This document shows, piece by piece, positions 52,101-63,100 of a stretch of DNA of 64,000 nucleotides. The notes below the pieces were generated by a model. The model made no database searches. It was given only the letters and a program-made list of their open reading frames with translations, and was not told where the DNA came from. The stretch is taken from the NCBI RefSeq assembly GCF_001544495.1, contig NZ_FCNZ02000006.1, positions 124,001 through 188,000 of the forward strand. Reading direction: 5' to 3'. The translations under genes were made by a program, and so were the position numbers. Each line of letters starts with the position of its first letter. Within the stretch, counting starts at the first letter, position 1. This DNA comes from Caballeronia telluris (GTDB lineage: Bacteria > Pseudomonadota > Gammaproteobacteria > Burkholderiales > Burkholderiaceae).

Positions 52101-54114
52101 AGCCATGATCGACGATCACGCCCTTCGGCTTGCCCGTCGAACCCGACGTGTAGATGACATACGCGGCCTGCGTCGGCGCGACGGCGGGGAGATCGACGGC
52201 GGACGTGGCATCGTCGTCGATGAGCCAGACGCGCGCGTTGTCGGGCACGGGCAGCGAAGCGAGGCTCGCGCGCTCGGTGACGATATGGACGATGCCGGCG
52301 TCGTCGAGAATCTGAGCGAGGCGTTCGCGCGGATGGCTCGGATCGAGCGGCACGAACGCGCCGCCCGACTTCAGCGCGGCAATCAACCCGACGAGCAGAT
52401 CGACCGAGCGTCCGAGCGCCACGCCGACGCGCATTTCGGCGCTCACGCCCGCCTCGACGAGACGCTGCGCGATGCGCGTCGCGCGCGCATCGACTTCGCC
52501 GCGCGTGAGCGAGCGGTCGCTATCCGCGACGCCACGCGCCTCCGGCCGCGCCCGCGCGTGCCGCGCGATGCGCTCGTGCACCGGCACGAACGCCGGCACG
52601 TCGGCGGGCGCGTTGCGGTTCCACGCATCGAGCTGCGCGCGTTCGTCGTGCGGCAGCCATTGCAGATCGCCGACGAGCGCCTCGGGCGCATCGAGCGCAT
52701 TCCCCAGCAGTTCGACAAAGCGCTTCGCGAGCCGCGCGACGGCGTCGGCGTCGAAGAGATCGAGCGCGTAGATCAAGGCCGCGTCGATCGAGCCGTCCGC
52801 GCGCTCCTCGAAATTCGCGGTGAGATCGGACTTCGCGAACGGCGTGCCGGACGGCAGTTCGGTCGCGCGGACATCGGCAAACGACGGCAGCGCGCGCCGC
52901 GCGCCGAACGCGGCCATCACCTGAAACAGCGGATGATGGCTCGCGCTGCGCACGACGCCGAGCGCCTCGACGACCTGCTCGAACGGCACGTCCTGATGCG
53001 ATTGCGCGTCGATGAGCGTCTGCTGGGCCGCGTCGACCAGCGCCGCGAACGGCGCGTTCGAGTCGACGCGCGTCGCGAGCGTCAGCGTGTTGACGAAGAA
53101 GCCGATCAGGCCCGCCGTCTCGCCGCGCTCCCGGTTCGCGGACGGCACGCCGATCTGGATAGGCGATTCGCCCGATGCGCGCGCGAGCAGCGCATTGAGC
53201 GCGGCGAGCAAGACGGCGAACGGCGTCGCGCGTCGCGCATTGGCGAACGCCCGCACGCGTGCGGCGATCGCGGCATCGAGCGTGAAGACGTGGCGCGCGC
53301 CGCGTGCGCTGCGCTGCGCGGAACGCGGCGCGGCGCCGGGCAGCATCAGCACGTCGCGGGCCGGGTCGAGTTGCGCGCGCCAGAATTCGAGCTGGCGGTC
53401 GCGCTCGCCCGCGTCGAGCCAGCGGCGCTGCCAGAGCGCGTAGTCGGCGTACTGGATCGGCAGCGGCGCGAGCGAAACGGCCTCGCCCTTCGCGTACGCG
53501 CGATAGAACGACGCCAGTTCCGCCAGCGCGATGTCGGCGGACCAGCCGTCCGAGACGATGTGATGCGTCGTGAGCGAGAGCCAGTGCGTCGTGGCGTCGA
53601 GGCGAATCAGGTGCGCGCGCATCAGCGGCGCGTGCGCGAGGTCGAAGGGCCGCGCTTCGTCGGTGAGTGCGAGTGCGCTGGCGCGCGCCTCACGCCCGGA
53701 CGCCGGCAACGGGCTCACATCCACGGCGTGCCACGGACAGCGCATCGGCGCGTGGACCGTTTGCAGCACGCCGTCGGCGCCTTCCCCGAACGTCGTGCGC
53801 AGCGCCTCGTGACGCGCGATCAGCGCATCGCACGACGCGCGCAGCGCGTGGGCGTCGAGCGCGCCGCTCAGCCGCATCCGCTCGGTGATGTGATACGCCG
53901 CCGGCTCGTCGATCATGCGCGCGTGCAGCCACAGGCGCGTCTGCGCGAACGAAGCCGGCACGCTCGCGGCGCGCTCGGCGCGCGGCGGAATCGGCAACAG
54001 GCGAAAGTCGATGCCCGCTTCGCCGAGCCTCGTCAGGAACACCTTGCGCTGCGGCTCGGGCAACTGCGCGAAACGCGTCGCGAGCGTCAGCAGGTCGGGG
54101 CTTGCAGTCGTCAT
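49120..54114 (-). CDS. Siderophore NRPS 2: C-A-T-C-T
   Basis: This 1664-residue synthetase has C (HHIVSDG near residue 187), A (YTSGSTGKPKG near 658), T (FFELGGHSL near 1059), a second C (HHIVSDG near 1260) and a final T-like domain (LFEAGATSF near 1609). Aligning A by hand to PheA gives the specificity code DGEYTGGITK, which I associate with modified ornithine (N5-hydroxy/formyl) in Burkholderia-type siderophores. There is no thioesterase or reductase. In ornibactin the C-terminal residue is amidated with putrescine, and a terminal C domain could do that here. ATG 54114 lies 8 bp after NRPS 1. Architecture resembles OrbJ/MbaB; symbols are withheld because the product is not proven. Confidence 0.92.
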   Translation of the reverse strand: MTTASPDLLTLATRFAQLPEPQRKVFLTRLGEAGIDFRLLPIPPRAERAASVPASFAQTRLWLHARMIDEPAAYHITERMRLSGALDAHALRASCDALIARHEALRTTFGEGADGVLQTVHAPMRCPWHAVDVSPLPASGREARASALALTDEARPFDLAHAPLMRAHLIRLDATTHWLSLTTHHIVSDGWSADIALAELASFYRAYAKGEAVSLAPLPIQYADYALWQRRWLDAGERDRQLEFWRAQLDPARDVLMLPGAAPRSAQRSARGARHVFTLDAAIAARVRAFANARRATPFAVLLAALNALLARASGESPIQIGVPSANRERGETAGLIGFFVNTLTLATRVDSNAPFAALVDAAQQTLIDAQSHQDVPFEQVVEALGVVRSASHHPLFQVMAAFGARRALPSFADVRATELPSGTPFAKSDLTANFEERADGSIDAALIYALDLFDADAVARLAKRFVELLGNALDAPEALVGDLQWLPHDERAQLDAWNRNAPADVPAFVPVHERIARHARARPEARGVADSDRSLTRGEVDARATRIAQRLVEAGVSAEMRVGVALGRSVDLLVGLIAALKSGGAFVPLDPSHPRERLAQILDDAGIVHIVTERASLASLPVPDNARVWLIDDDATSAVDLPAVAPTQAAYVIYTSGSTGKPKGVIVDHGSFALHCAAIAERYGATENDVFLLFQSVNFDGAHEGWFSQYISGAAVAITADTLWPPALTCRLIAREGVTMTYVPPGCATQLAEWALAHGAPPTLRSLTVGGEATSREAFALMRRAFPKARIVNGYGPTETVITPMLWMFHPGDDPAKLADSAYLPIGTLVGARTAHVLDARLNPLPVGVTGELYLGGEGVGVARGYLDRPAMTAERFVPDPYGVPGARLYRTGDLVRRRADGVFDFIGRVDHQVKLRGLRIELGEIEAQLAAHDDVREAVAVVHGKGAQAALVAYVELTDAAGERAKSGNAADAAELDAHLRRTLPDYMVPAHIVVLDALPRNANSKVDRAALPAPARRERVYEAPAPGVEAALATIWRDVLDIGRVGRADHFFELGGHSLAAVRVATRVAEELGRDVPVRTLFEAPVLALYAQRVARSQASEIAPDAVVPMFLPDAQGVLPLSAAQLGLWFLWRAQPESAAYNIPVALRLRGPLAADALREALAHAAARHPALRTRFVQRAGSLPGQRIAPVALFELPVVNLSPERDEAARLAHATKLTDDDALAPFDLGAARPLWRARLIRLADDDHVLSLVVHHIVSDGHSIDLWLDDIRATYVALASGAALAKPTPPADLPVLPATAPPARLAFWRAALADLPATALPAPVTGRDAKPRWSASRIAFEFDDALVRRARAISLAAHATLPMLLHAALNLALYRTTGADDQPIGVLASTRELTGDAARHAFGLFINAVVVRTRIAREDSPAAILHAVRDAALAAYAHADVPFADVVAALGAPRAGSGNPLFQVMFNYLRPTGAAGRNWAGLALDEFNDVRHRVVFELELDIVEHPDGRVTGAFSYANERVDSAFAEALAERYLRAVAQFVDAPHEALGAAEARFVATPDEPAPLPEKADEAEEADAVRLAEALAALWCDLFEDTNPSLHDDLFEAGATSFDVVRFVDAAHKAGFAIAIDDVFAAPHFVGLGRRLAHRKLADGTRDVPAVNQ

Positions 54115-54122
54115 CGTCTGTC

Positions 54123-57100
54123 CTATTTCATTTCCAGTTCGCCGAGCAGCGCGTCGATCGCACTCGCGGTGTCTTGCGTGCTCTTGCCGCCGCGTTCCGC
54201 CAGCGCGCGGTCGATGGCCGCAGCGCAGCGTTCGAGCGTGCGTTCGTCGAAGAGCGCGCGCAGCGGCAGCATCAGCGACCAGAGCAGGTTCGCCTGCGCG
54301 TTCGCCTGCGTGGCGAGCAGCGAATGGCCGCCGAGCGCGAAGAAATCGTCGTCGCGGCTCACCGTTTCGACGCGCAGCACGCGCTGCCAGATCGCGGCGA
54401 GTTCGCGTTCGGTGGGCGTGCGCGGCGCATCGACCGCCTTCGCTTCGCGCGACGGCGCGGGCAACGCATGGCGATCGCACTTGCCGTTCGGCGTGACGGG
54501 CAGCGCGTCCAGCTCGACCAGTTGCGCGGGCACCATGTACGCAGGCAATTGCACACGCAGCGCGGCGAAGAGCGCCGGAACGTCGAGCGCGCCGTGCGCA
54601 CCGCGCGCGACGTAGCCGATCAGTTGCTCGTCGCGCACGATCACGACCGCGTCGTGAACGCCTTCGGCAGCGAGCAGCAACGCTTCGATTTCGCCCGGCT
54701 CGATGCGCTGGCCGCGCAGCTTCACTTGCGTGTCGATCCGGCCGAGATAGTCGAGCGCGCCGTCGCTGCGCCGGCGCGCCAGATCGCCCGTGCGATAGAG
54801 ACGCGCGCCCGGCACGAACGGGTCCGGCACGAAGCGCTCGGCGGTCAGCGCAGCGCGGCCGAGATAACCGCGCGCGAGTCCCGCGCCGCCGAGATACAGC
54901 TCGCCGGTCGCGCCCGGCGGCAACGGATGCAGCGCCGCATCGAGCACGTGAAGCTGGAGATTCGCGATCGGATGGCCGATGGGCACCGAGGCCGCGTCGG
55001 CATCGCTCCCGTCGCAGGTCCAATGCGACACGTCGATGGCCGCTTCGGTCGGGCCGTACAGGTTGTACAGGCGCGCGTTCGGCAGCACGTTGGCGACGCG
55101 CGCGGCCAGTTCGGGCGCGAGCGCCTCGCCGCTCGCGACGATCCGCTCGATGCTCGCGCAGCGCGCGGCGGCGCCGAACTCGTCGAGATGCGCGACGAAC
55201 GCCGCCAGCATCGACGGCACGAAATGCAGCGTGGTCACGCGCTGCGCCTCGATGACAGCGACGAGACGCGCCGGGTCGCGGTGATCGCCCGGCGCCGCGA
55301 TGGCGAGCTTCGCGCCCGTCGCGAGCGGCCAGACGAACTCCCACACCGAGACGTCGAAGCCGAACGGCGTCTTGTGCAGCACGACGTCGTCGTTCGTCAG
55401 CCGGTACGCGTCCTGCATCCACGCGATGCGATTCGCCAGCGCGCCGTGCGTGTTGCCCGCGCCTTTCGGCTTGCCGGTCGAACCGGACGTGTAGATCAGG
55501 TAGGCGAGCTGCTGCGCGTTCACTTCGATGGGCGCGTCGAGCGTCGCGCCGCTTCGCATCAGGTCGTCGATATTGAAGACGCGCACGTCTTCGCGGGGCG
55601 TCGCCGCTTCCACGCGCGGGCGCACATGCGGCTCTGTCAAGACGACGGCGGGCTTTGCGTCGCCGAGCAGGTAGGCGATCCGCTCCGCCGGATAATCCGG
55701 ATCGATCGGCAGATAGGCCGCGCCCGCCTTCAACACACCGAAGAGCGCGACGACCATCTCGAACGAGCGCTCGACGCAGAGCGCCACCGCCGTGTCCGGC
55801 TTCACGCCGAGCGCGACGAGCGCGGCCGCGACGCGGTCCGCGTGCGCATCGAGTTCGGCGTAGCGCATCTGCTGCACGGCGCCGGTAGCGTCGATGAATT
55901 CGAGTGCGACCGCTTGCGGCGTGGCTCGCGCGGCTTGTTCGAACTGTCGATGCAGCGCGGCTTGCTGCGCGGCGGGCCACGCGCGCGCGGTCGCGTTGTA
56001 GCGCTCGGTATCAGCGGTCGCGATGGAGATCGTGCCGAGCGGCGCGTCGGGGTTCGCCACGAACGCATCGAGACACGCCGCCAGCGCGCGATGCAGCGCG
56101 GCCACGCGCGTTTCGTCGATACGCATGGCGTCGTAGGCGTAGTCGATCGTCATCGCGTTGCCGGCCTCGATCACGAGCGTCAGCGCGAAGTCGGTCGCTT
56201 CGATGTTGCGCAAGTCGCGCATCTTCAGCGCGCGCTCGTCGCGGCCCGCCCACGCTTCGTCGACCGGATAGTTTTCGAAGACGACGAGCGTGTCGAACAG
56301 CGCGCCGCCGCCCTGCCCCGCCCAGCGCTGGATTTCCGCGAGCGGCGTATGCGCGTGCTCGGCCGCGGCGGCGTTGTCGCTCTGCAACTCGCGCAGCCAC
56401 GCGCTCGCCGCGCGCTGCGGCAGCGGCGCCGTGATGACCGGCAGCGTATTGATGAAAAGCCCGAGCACGGCATCCGCGTCGGGGAGCGAATCCGGGCGGC
56501 CCGCCACCGTCGCGCCGAACGCAACCGACAGCCGATGCGTCGTGCGTTGCAGCGCGAGCGCCCATGCGCCCTGCACCAGCGTGTTGACCGTCACGCGCAG
56601 ACGGCGGGCGGTGTCGGTCACGCGGGCGAGCGTCGCGGCGTCGATGGTCGCGCGCCAGGTGCGGTTCTGCGCTTGCGGCGCATCCGCGTCGCGTTGCGCG
56701 ACGCGCGTCGGTTCGTCGAGGCGCGCGAGGCGTCCGAGCCAGAACGCCTCGTCGGCGTCGCTATCGCGCGCGGCCAGCCACGCGATGAAGTCGCGATAGC
56801 GCGTCTTCGCGGGCAACGCGAACGGCTGCACGCGCGGCGGCTCGATGTAGTCGCGCAGCACCTCGGCGAACAGCCGCGCCGTGCTCCAGCCGTCGAGCAG
56901 CAAATGATGCCGCGTCCAGACGAGACGCCATTCGTCGTCCGTCACGCGGATCAGCGTGACGCGCATCAGCGGCGGCGCGGCAAGGTCGAAGCCCTGCGCG
57001 CGGTCGGCGGCGAGCCACGTGTCGAGCGCTGCCGGAAGATCGGCTTGATGGCCGCGCCAGTCGAGCACGTCGAACGGCATGCGCGCCTGCCGGTGGACGA

Positions 57101-60100
57101 TCTGCATCGGCGCGTCTTCGTCAGGCGTGAAGCCGGTACGCAGGATGTCGTGGCGCGGCACGGCGGCATCGAACGCGGCGCGCAGACGCTCGACGTCCGG
57201 CGCGACGAGCGTCGTCACAAGCTGGTTCACATACGTGGACTGCTCCGGCGCGAAGAGCGAATGAAACAGGATGCCCTGCTGCATCGGCGAGAGAGGATAA
57301 ATGTCGTCGATGACGCGCAGGTCGAGCGGCACGCGCTCCAGCGCGGCCTGCGTCAGACCGGCCTGGCGGGCGAGCGGATAGTCGCCGGGCGTGGCGCCGG
57401 CGCCAGTCTTCGCGAGACGCGCGGCGCACGCCGCCGCGATGTCGCCGAGCGCCTTCGCGAAGCGCGCGGCCAGCGCTTCGATCGTCGCGCGGTCGAACTG
57501 CGTCGCGGCATAGACCCAATGCAGCTTCAGCGTGCGCGGGCCATCGGCGTCGAGATAGGCGTGAATCGCGAGCGCGTTGCCGAGCGGGCCTTCAGGGTCG
57601 CGCTCGCAGCCCGCTCCGCCAAAGCGCGGCACAAGCGCGGCGTCGCGCGGTGCATCGAACTGGCCGAGGTAGTTGAACGTCACGCGCGGACGCGTCATGC
57701 GGGACAGCGCGGCGCGCGTCGCGTCGTCGCCGTAGTGACGCAGCACGCCGAAGCCGAGGCCCTTGTGCGGCACCGCGCGCAACGCGTCCTTGACCGCCGC
57801 GAGCGTGCCGGCAGGCGACGCCTCGACGGGCAGCGCCACCGGAAAGTGGCTCGTGAGCCAGCCGGGCGTGCGGCTCGCGTCGAGCTCGTCGAAGAGCGCT
57901 TCGCGGCCGTGCCCTTCGAGTTCGAGACGGCACGCGCCGCGCCCCGCCTGCGCGCCGAGCGCATGCGCGAGCGCCGCGATCAGCAATTCGACCGTCTGCG
58001 TCCGGTACGCCGCGTTCGCTTCGCTGAGCGCGGCGCGCGTGAGACCGGCGTCGAGCGTCTGTTCTACGACGGCGGCGTCGGCGTTGGTCGCAGGCGCTTG
58101 CGGATGGTCGAGCGGGAGGTCGTCGCCTTCTGCGAGCGTCGTCCAATAGGACGATTCGTGCGCAAACGGCGACTGCGGATCGCGCGCCGCGCGGGCGAGC
58201 CGCGCGGCCCAGTCCTGTACGCGGGTGCCCGTTGGCGGGAGACGCACGGAACGTCGCTCGCAGGCGGCGCGGTAAGCGCTGTCGAGATCGTCGAGCAGCA
58301 CGCGCCACGACACGCCATCCATGATCAGATGATGAATCGCGAGATACAGCTTCGTGCGTCCGTCCGGCAGCGCCGCCGCCAGCGCGCAGACGAGCGGGCC
58401 GCGCGTGATGTCGAGCGCGCGCTGCAAGGCGTCGAACTGCGCGAGCGCGTCGGCTTCGTCGCGTGCGCTGACGGCCGTCAGCGGCAGCGTCTCGAACGGC
58501 TTTTGCGCCTGCACGACGCGCCACGTATCGCTGAATTCGAAGCGCTGACTAAAGATGTCGTGATGCGTGAGGAGCGCGTCGAACGCGCGCGCGAAGGCGT
58601 CGAGGTCGAACGGCGCCGCCGTATCGAATTCGATCGACTGGTTCCAGTGGCCGCGCTTCGGCATGTCGAGCGCGAAGAAGCGCAGTTGCGCCGGCGTGAG
58701 CGTCGCCGTTTCCACCGCTTTCCATACGGCGGGCGCGCGCGGCGCCGCCGCATCCGTCGACGTGGCGACGCGCGCGAGTTGCGCGATGGTCGGTCCGTCG
58801 AAAAGCTGCTTCGGCGTGAAGCGCAGACCGCGCTTGCGCAACCGCGCGATCACCTGAAGCACGAGAATCGAATCGCCGCCGAGTTCGAAGAAGTTCTCGT
58901 CGCGACCGACCTGCTCTGCCTTCAGCACGTCCTTCCAGACCACCGCGATCGCTTCCTCGGACGCGCCGCGCGGCGCATCGCCGGACGACTGAACGGACGC
59001 GGGCGCCGCCGCCATCGCGCGCAGCGCGGCGCGGTCGATCTTGCCGTTGGCCGTCACGGGCAGCGCATCCAGCGTGACGAGCACGGCCGGCACCATGTAA
59101 TCCGGCAGACGCGCAGCGAGCGCTTCGCGCAACGACGCATCGTTCTGGCCTTGCGCCTTCAGCGTCACGAACGAGGCGAGATGCAGGCGGCCGTCGTCCT
59201 GTTCGAGCGCGAGCGTTTCGGCCTGCGCGACGCCGTCGATCGCGCAGAGTGCCGCGCTCACTTCGCCCGGTTCGACGCGATAGCCGCGAATCTTGACCTG
59301 ATCGTCGAGCCGGCCGAGAAACGCGATGCGCCGGTCGGCGAGGAGGCGCACGCGGTCGCCCGTTCGATAGAGCCGCTCGCCGTGGGCGAACGGATGCGGC
59401 ACGAAGCGCTCCGCCGTCGCCGCCGGGCGTCCGACGTAACCGCGCGCGACGCCCGGACCGCCCAGGCACAATTCGCCGATGCCGCCCGGCGGCACGCACG
59501 CGCCGTTCGCGTCGAGCACCAGCGCGCAGGCATTGGGCAACGGACGTCCGAGCGGCACGCCGTGCGCGCCGCGTTCCTCATGCGCGAGCGTGGACATATC
59601 GGACGTATCGCAGGTCAGCGCGCCGACGGTGGCCTCGGTCGGACCGTAGTGATTGATGACGCGGCAGCCGGGCTTCAGCGCCGCGACACGATCGACGAGC
59701 GTCCACGGCAGCAGTTCGCCGCCCGTCACGAGCGCGTGCGAAGGCAGCACGTCGGCGGGATGCTGGGCTTCCAGCAGCGCATGAAGGTGACTCGGCACGA
59801 TCTTCAGCACGCCGATTTCGCGTGCACGCATCTCGGCGGCGAACTGGTCGGGATCGAACGCGCAATGCGCGGGCAGCAGATGCAGCGTGCGCCCCGAGCA
59901 AAGCGCGCCGAAGAGCGTCGTGTGACCGAGATCGGCGGCGACGGTGGAGACCATCGCCATCGACGCGCCGGGCGCGAACGCGAGTTCGTCGAGCAGGCCC
60001 TGCACGTAATCGGCGAGCGCGCGATGCGAGACCGCGACGCCCTTCGGCGTGCCCGTCGAACCGGACGTGAAGATGACATACGCGCATTGTTCGGGCGACA

Positions 60101-63100
60101 TCGGCACGCGGCGCGCGGCGGCATTCGCGAGCGACGCGTCGTCGGCGAGCAAATCGACATCCAGCACCTGCGCGTCGCCCAGCGCGGCCGGAGCGCTGTC
60201 GCGCGCGACCAGCGCCCAGCGCGCGCCGCACGCTTTGACGGCGGCAACGAGGCGCGCGGACGGCATCGCGGGATCGAGCGGCACCGCGCAGGCGCCGGAC
60301 TTCAGCACGCCGAGCAACGCGACGACGAAACGCGCCGACCGCTCGATGCACACGACCGCCGCCGCTTCGGCCCGCGCGCCGCGCTGGATGAGCGCCAGCG
60401 CGACGCGGTTCGAGGCGTCGTCGAGTTCGGCGAACGTGAATTGCGTGGTGGCGTCGGCGAGCGCGATCTTGTGCGGCGTCGCGGCTGCGTGCTGCGCGAA
60501 GAGCGCGAGCACGTCGTGCGCCGCGAGCGGCAGCGCGCGGCCCTGCCGGGCTTCGCGGTACGCGCTTGCATCGGCGCAATCGAGTAGCGCGACCGGGCGC
60601 TGCGGATCGCGCACGGCATCGGCGATGAGCGTCGCGAAGCTCGCCAGCCACGCTTCGGCGGTCGGCTTGTCGATGCAGTCGAGCGCATGGGCCGCGACGA
60701 GTTCGATGCCGCGCGGATCGTCGGTGAAATCGAGCGCGAAATCGAAGCGCGCGGCGAGATCGGGACCCGGCGTCGCGACCGCCGACGCGCCCGGTAACGC
60801 CGCCTTCAATTCGGCGTCGAACTGCTGCGCGAATTTGACCCGCAGCCATTCGTCGCCGCGCCGGACGGGCGGTTTCACCGCGTCGAGCACCTGATCGAAC
60901 GGCACGTCCTGATGCGCGAACGCGTCGAGCGACGTGGCGCGCACCGCATCGACGAGCGCGGCAAACGGCTCGCGCGGCGCGATCCGCGCGCGCAACGCCA
61001 GCGTGTTCAAAAAGAGGCCGATGAGCGGCGCGGTCTCGGGCCGCTGACGATGCGCAACCGGCACCGCGACAGCGAAATCGTTTGCGCCCGTCAGGCGATA
61101 AAGCCACGCGTCGAAGGCGGCAAGCAGCACGGTGAACGGCGACGCATGGGCGCGCCGCGCGAGGTCGCGAACGGCCGCCGACGTGTCGGCGGAAAGGCGC
61201 AGCGAGACGCGTCCCCCGCGATGATCGCGCGCGTCCGGACGCACGCGGTCGCCGGGCAGCGCGAGCGCGTCGGGCGCGGCGCGAAGCGCCTCGCGCCAGT
61301 ACGCGAGCTGGCGCTCGCCTTCCTCGCCCGCGACGAGTTCGCGTTGCCATTGCGCGTAGTCGGCGTACTGGATTGGCAGCGCGGGCAGCGACGGTGCGCG
61401 TCCCGGTTCTCGTCCCGCCACGCACGCCGTGTACGCCGCGGTGAGTTCCTCGAAGACGAGTCGCGAGCTGTAACCGTCGGTGATCGCGTGATGCGCGGTG
61501 AGCATCAGACGATGCGAATCGTCCGCGAGGGCGACGAGCATCGCGCGCAGCAGCGGTCCTGTCGACAAGTCGAAGGGCGCGCTCGCGTGTTCGGCGGCGA
61601 GTTCGTTCGCGTGCCGATTGCGCCGATCGGCGAATGCGATTTTCACCGGCAAGCGCGAATGAATGCGCTGCACGACGACGCCCTCGTCGCTTTCGACGAG
61701 CGTCGTGCGCCATGCTTCATGCCGCTCGATCACGCAGTCGAGCGCGCGTTGCAGCGCGTCGGCATCGAGCGCGCCGCGAATGTCCCAGTGTCCGGCGATG
61801 TGATACGCCGCGCCCGCGTCGCGGGTCTGCGCGAGCACCCAGAAGCGCTGCTGCGCAAACGACGCGGGACGATCGACGAAATCCGCAGCGTCGCGCGGCG
61901 TCGCGGACGATGCGATCCGGAGCGACGCTTCTTCCTTGTCGCTGCGATCGATCAGCGCGGCGAGATCGGCCATCGACGGGTCGTCGAACAGGGCGTCGAG
62001 CCGCAGGTTCAAGCGCCATTCGATGCGGATCGCCGCCTGCAACTGCATCGCCGCGAGCGAATCGCCGCCGCGTTCGAAGAAGCGATCCGCGCGGCCGGGC
62101 GGCGCCGGTTCGTTCAGGATGCGCTGCCAGCATTGCGCGAGGCGGCGCTCGGTGTCGGTTTGCGGCGGCACGTAGTTCGCGGCGCACGCTGACGCAGCCT
62201 GTGACGCTTGCGTCTTCAGCGCGTCGCGGTCGAGCTTGCCGTTCAGCGTGTACGGCAGGCGGTCGAGCCGCACGAATCGATGCGGCTGCCACGCGTCGGG
62301 CAAACGCGCGGCGAGATAGGTCTTCAACGCCGCTTCGTCCCACGCATCGGCCGCGATGCACGCGATGAGTTGCGTGCGGCCACCGGACGATTCGGCGAGC
62401 ACGGCGGCATCCCGCACCGCGGGATGCGCACGCAAGCACGCCGCGATCTCCGCCGGCTCGACGCGCACGCCGCGAATCTGCACCTGGTCGTCGAGTCGGC
62501 CGAGATAATCGAATGCGCCGTCGGCGCGGGCGCGCGCGAGATCGCCCGTGCGATAGATGCGCGCGCCCGGCTCGCCCGACGCATCGGGCACGAAGCGCTC
62601 GGCCGTCAGCGCGGCGCGGCCGTGATAGCCGCGCGCGATGCAGGCGCCGCCGAGCAGCAGTTCGCCTTCGCCGGCGTGCCGCTGCGTCGTGTCGAGCCGG
62701 ACCACGCGCGGGCCGATCGGCTGTCCGATGGGCAGCGCGGCGTAGGCGTCGTCATCGGCGAGATCGGGCGTCACGCCCGGTTCGACCGACCACAGCATCG
62801 GCGAAATGACGGCCTCGGTCGGCCCGTAGCCGTTCACGAGACGCACCGCCGGGAACGCGCGGCGCACGTTCGCGAACGCTTCGCGCGACAGCGCTTCGCC
62901 GCCGAACGCCAGCACCCGCAGCGACGCGGGCACGCCGAGCCGCTCGGCCACCGTCGCGAACTCGCGCAGATACGCCGGCGGGAACGCCGCGACGCTCACG
63001 TGCTCGCGTTCGATCAAGGCGCGCGCGGCGTCGGGCGCAAAGGGCGGCGCCTCGCTCACGACAATCCGCGCGCCCATCGCGAGCGGCGCGAGCCAGCATT

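Noticed and set aside
49108..54615. Open frame of 1835 codons on the plus strand opposite NRPS 2
   Set aside because: Same reason: it is antisense to C, A and T domains that match their families along the whole length.
54102..60587. Open frame of 2161 codons on the plus strand opposite NRPS 1
   Set aside because: It mirrors the coding strand of a clear NRPS with conserved domains. Long antisense frames are common in very GC-rich genes because stop codons are rare; the product is an Arg/Ala-rich low-complexity string with no motif.
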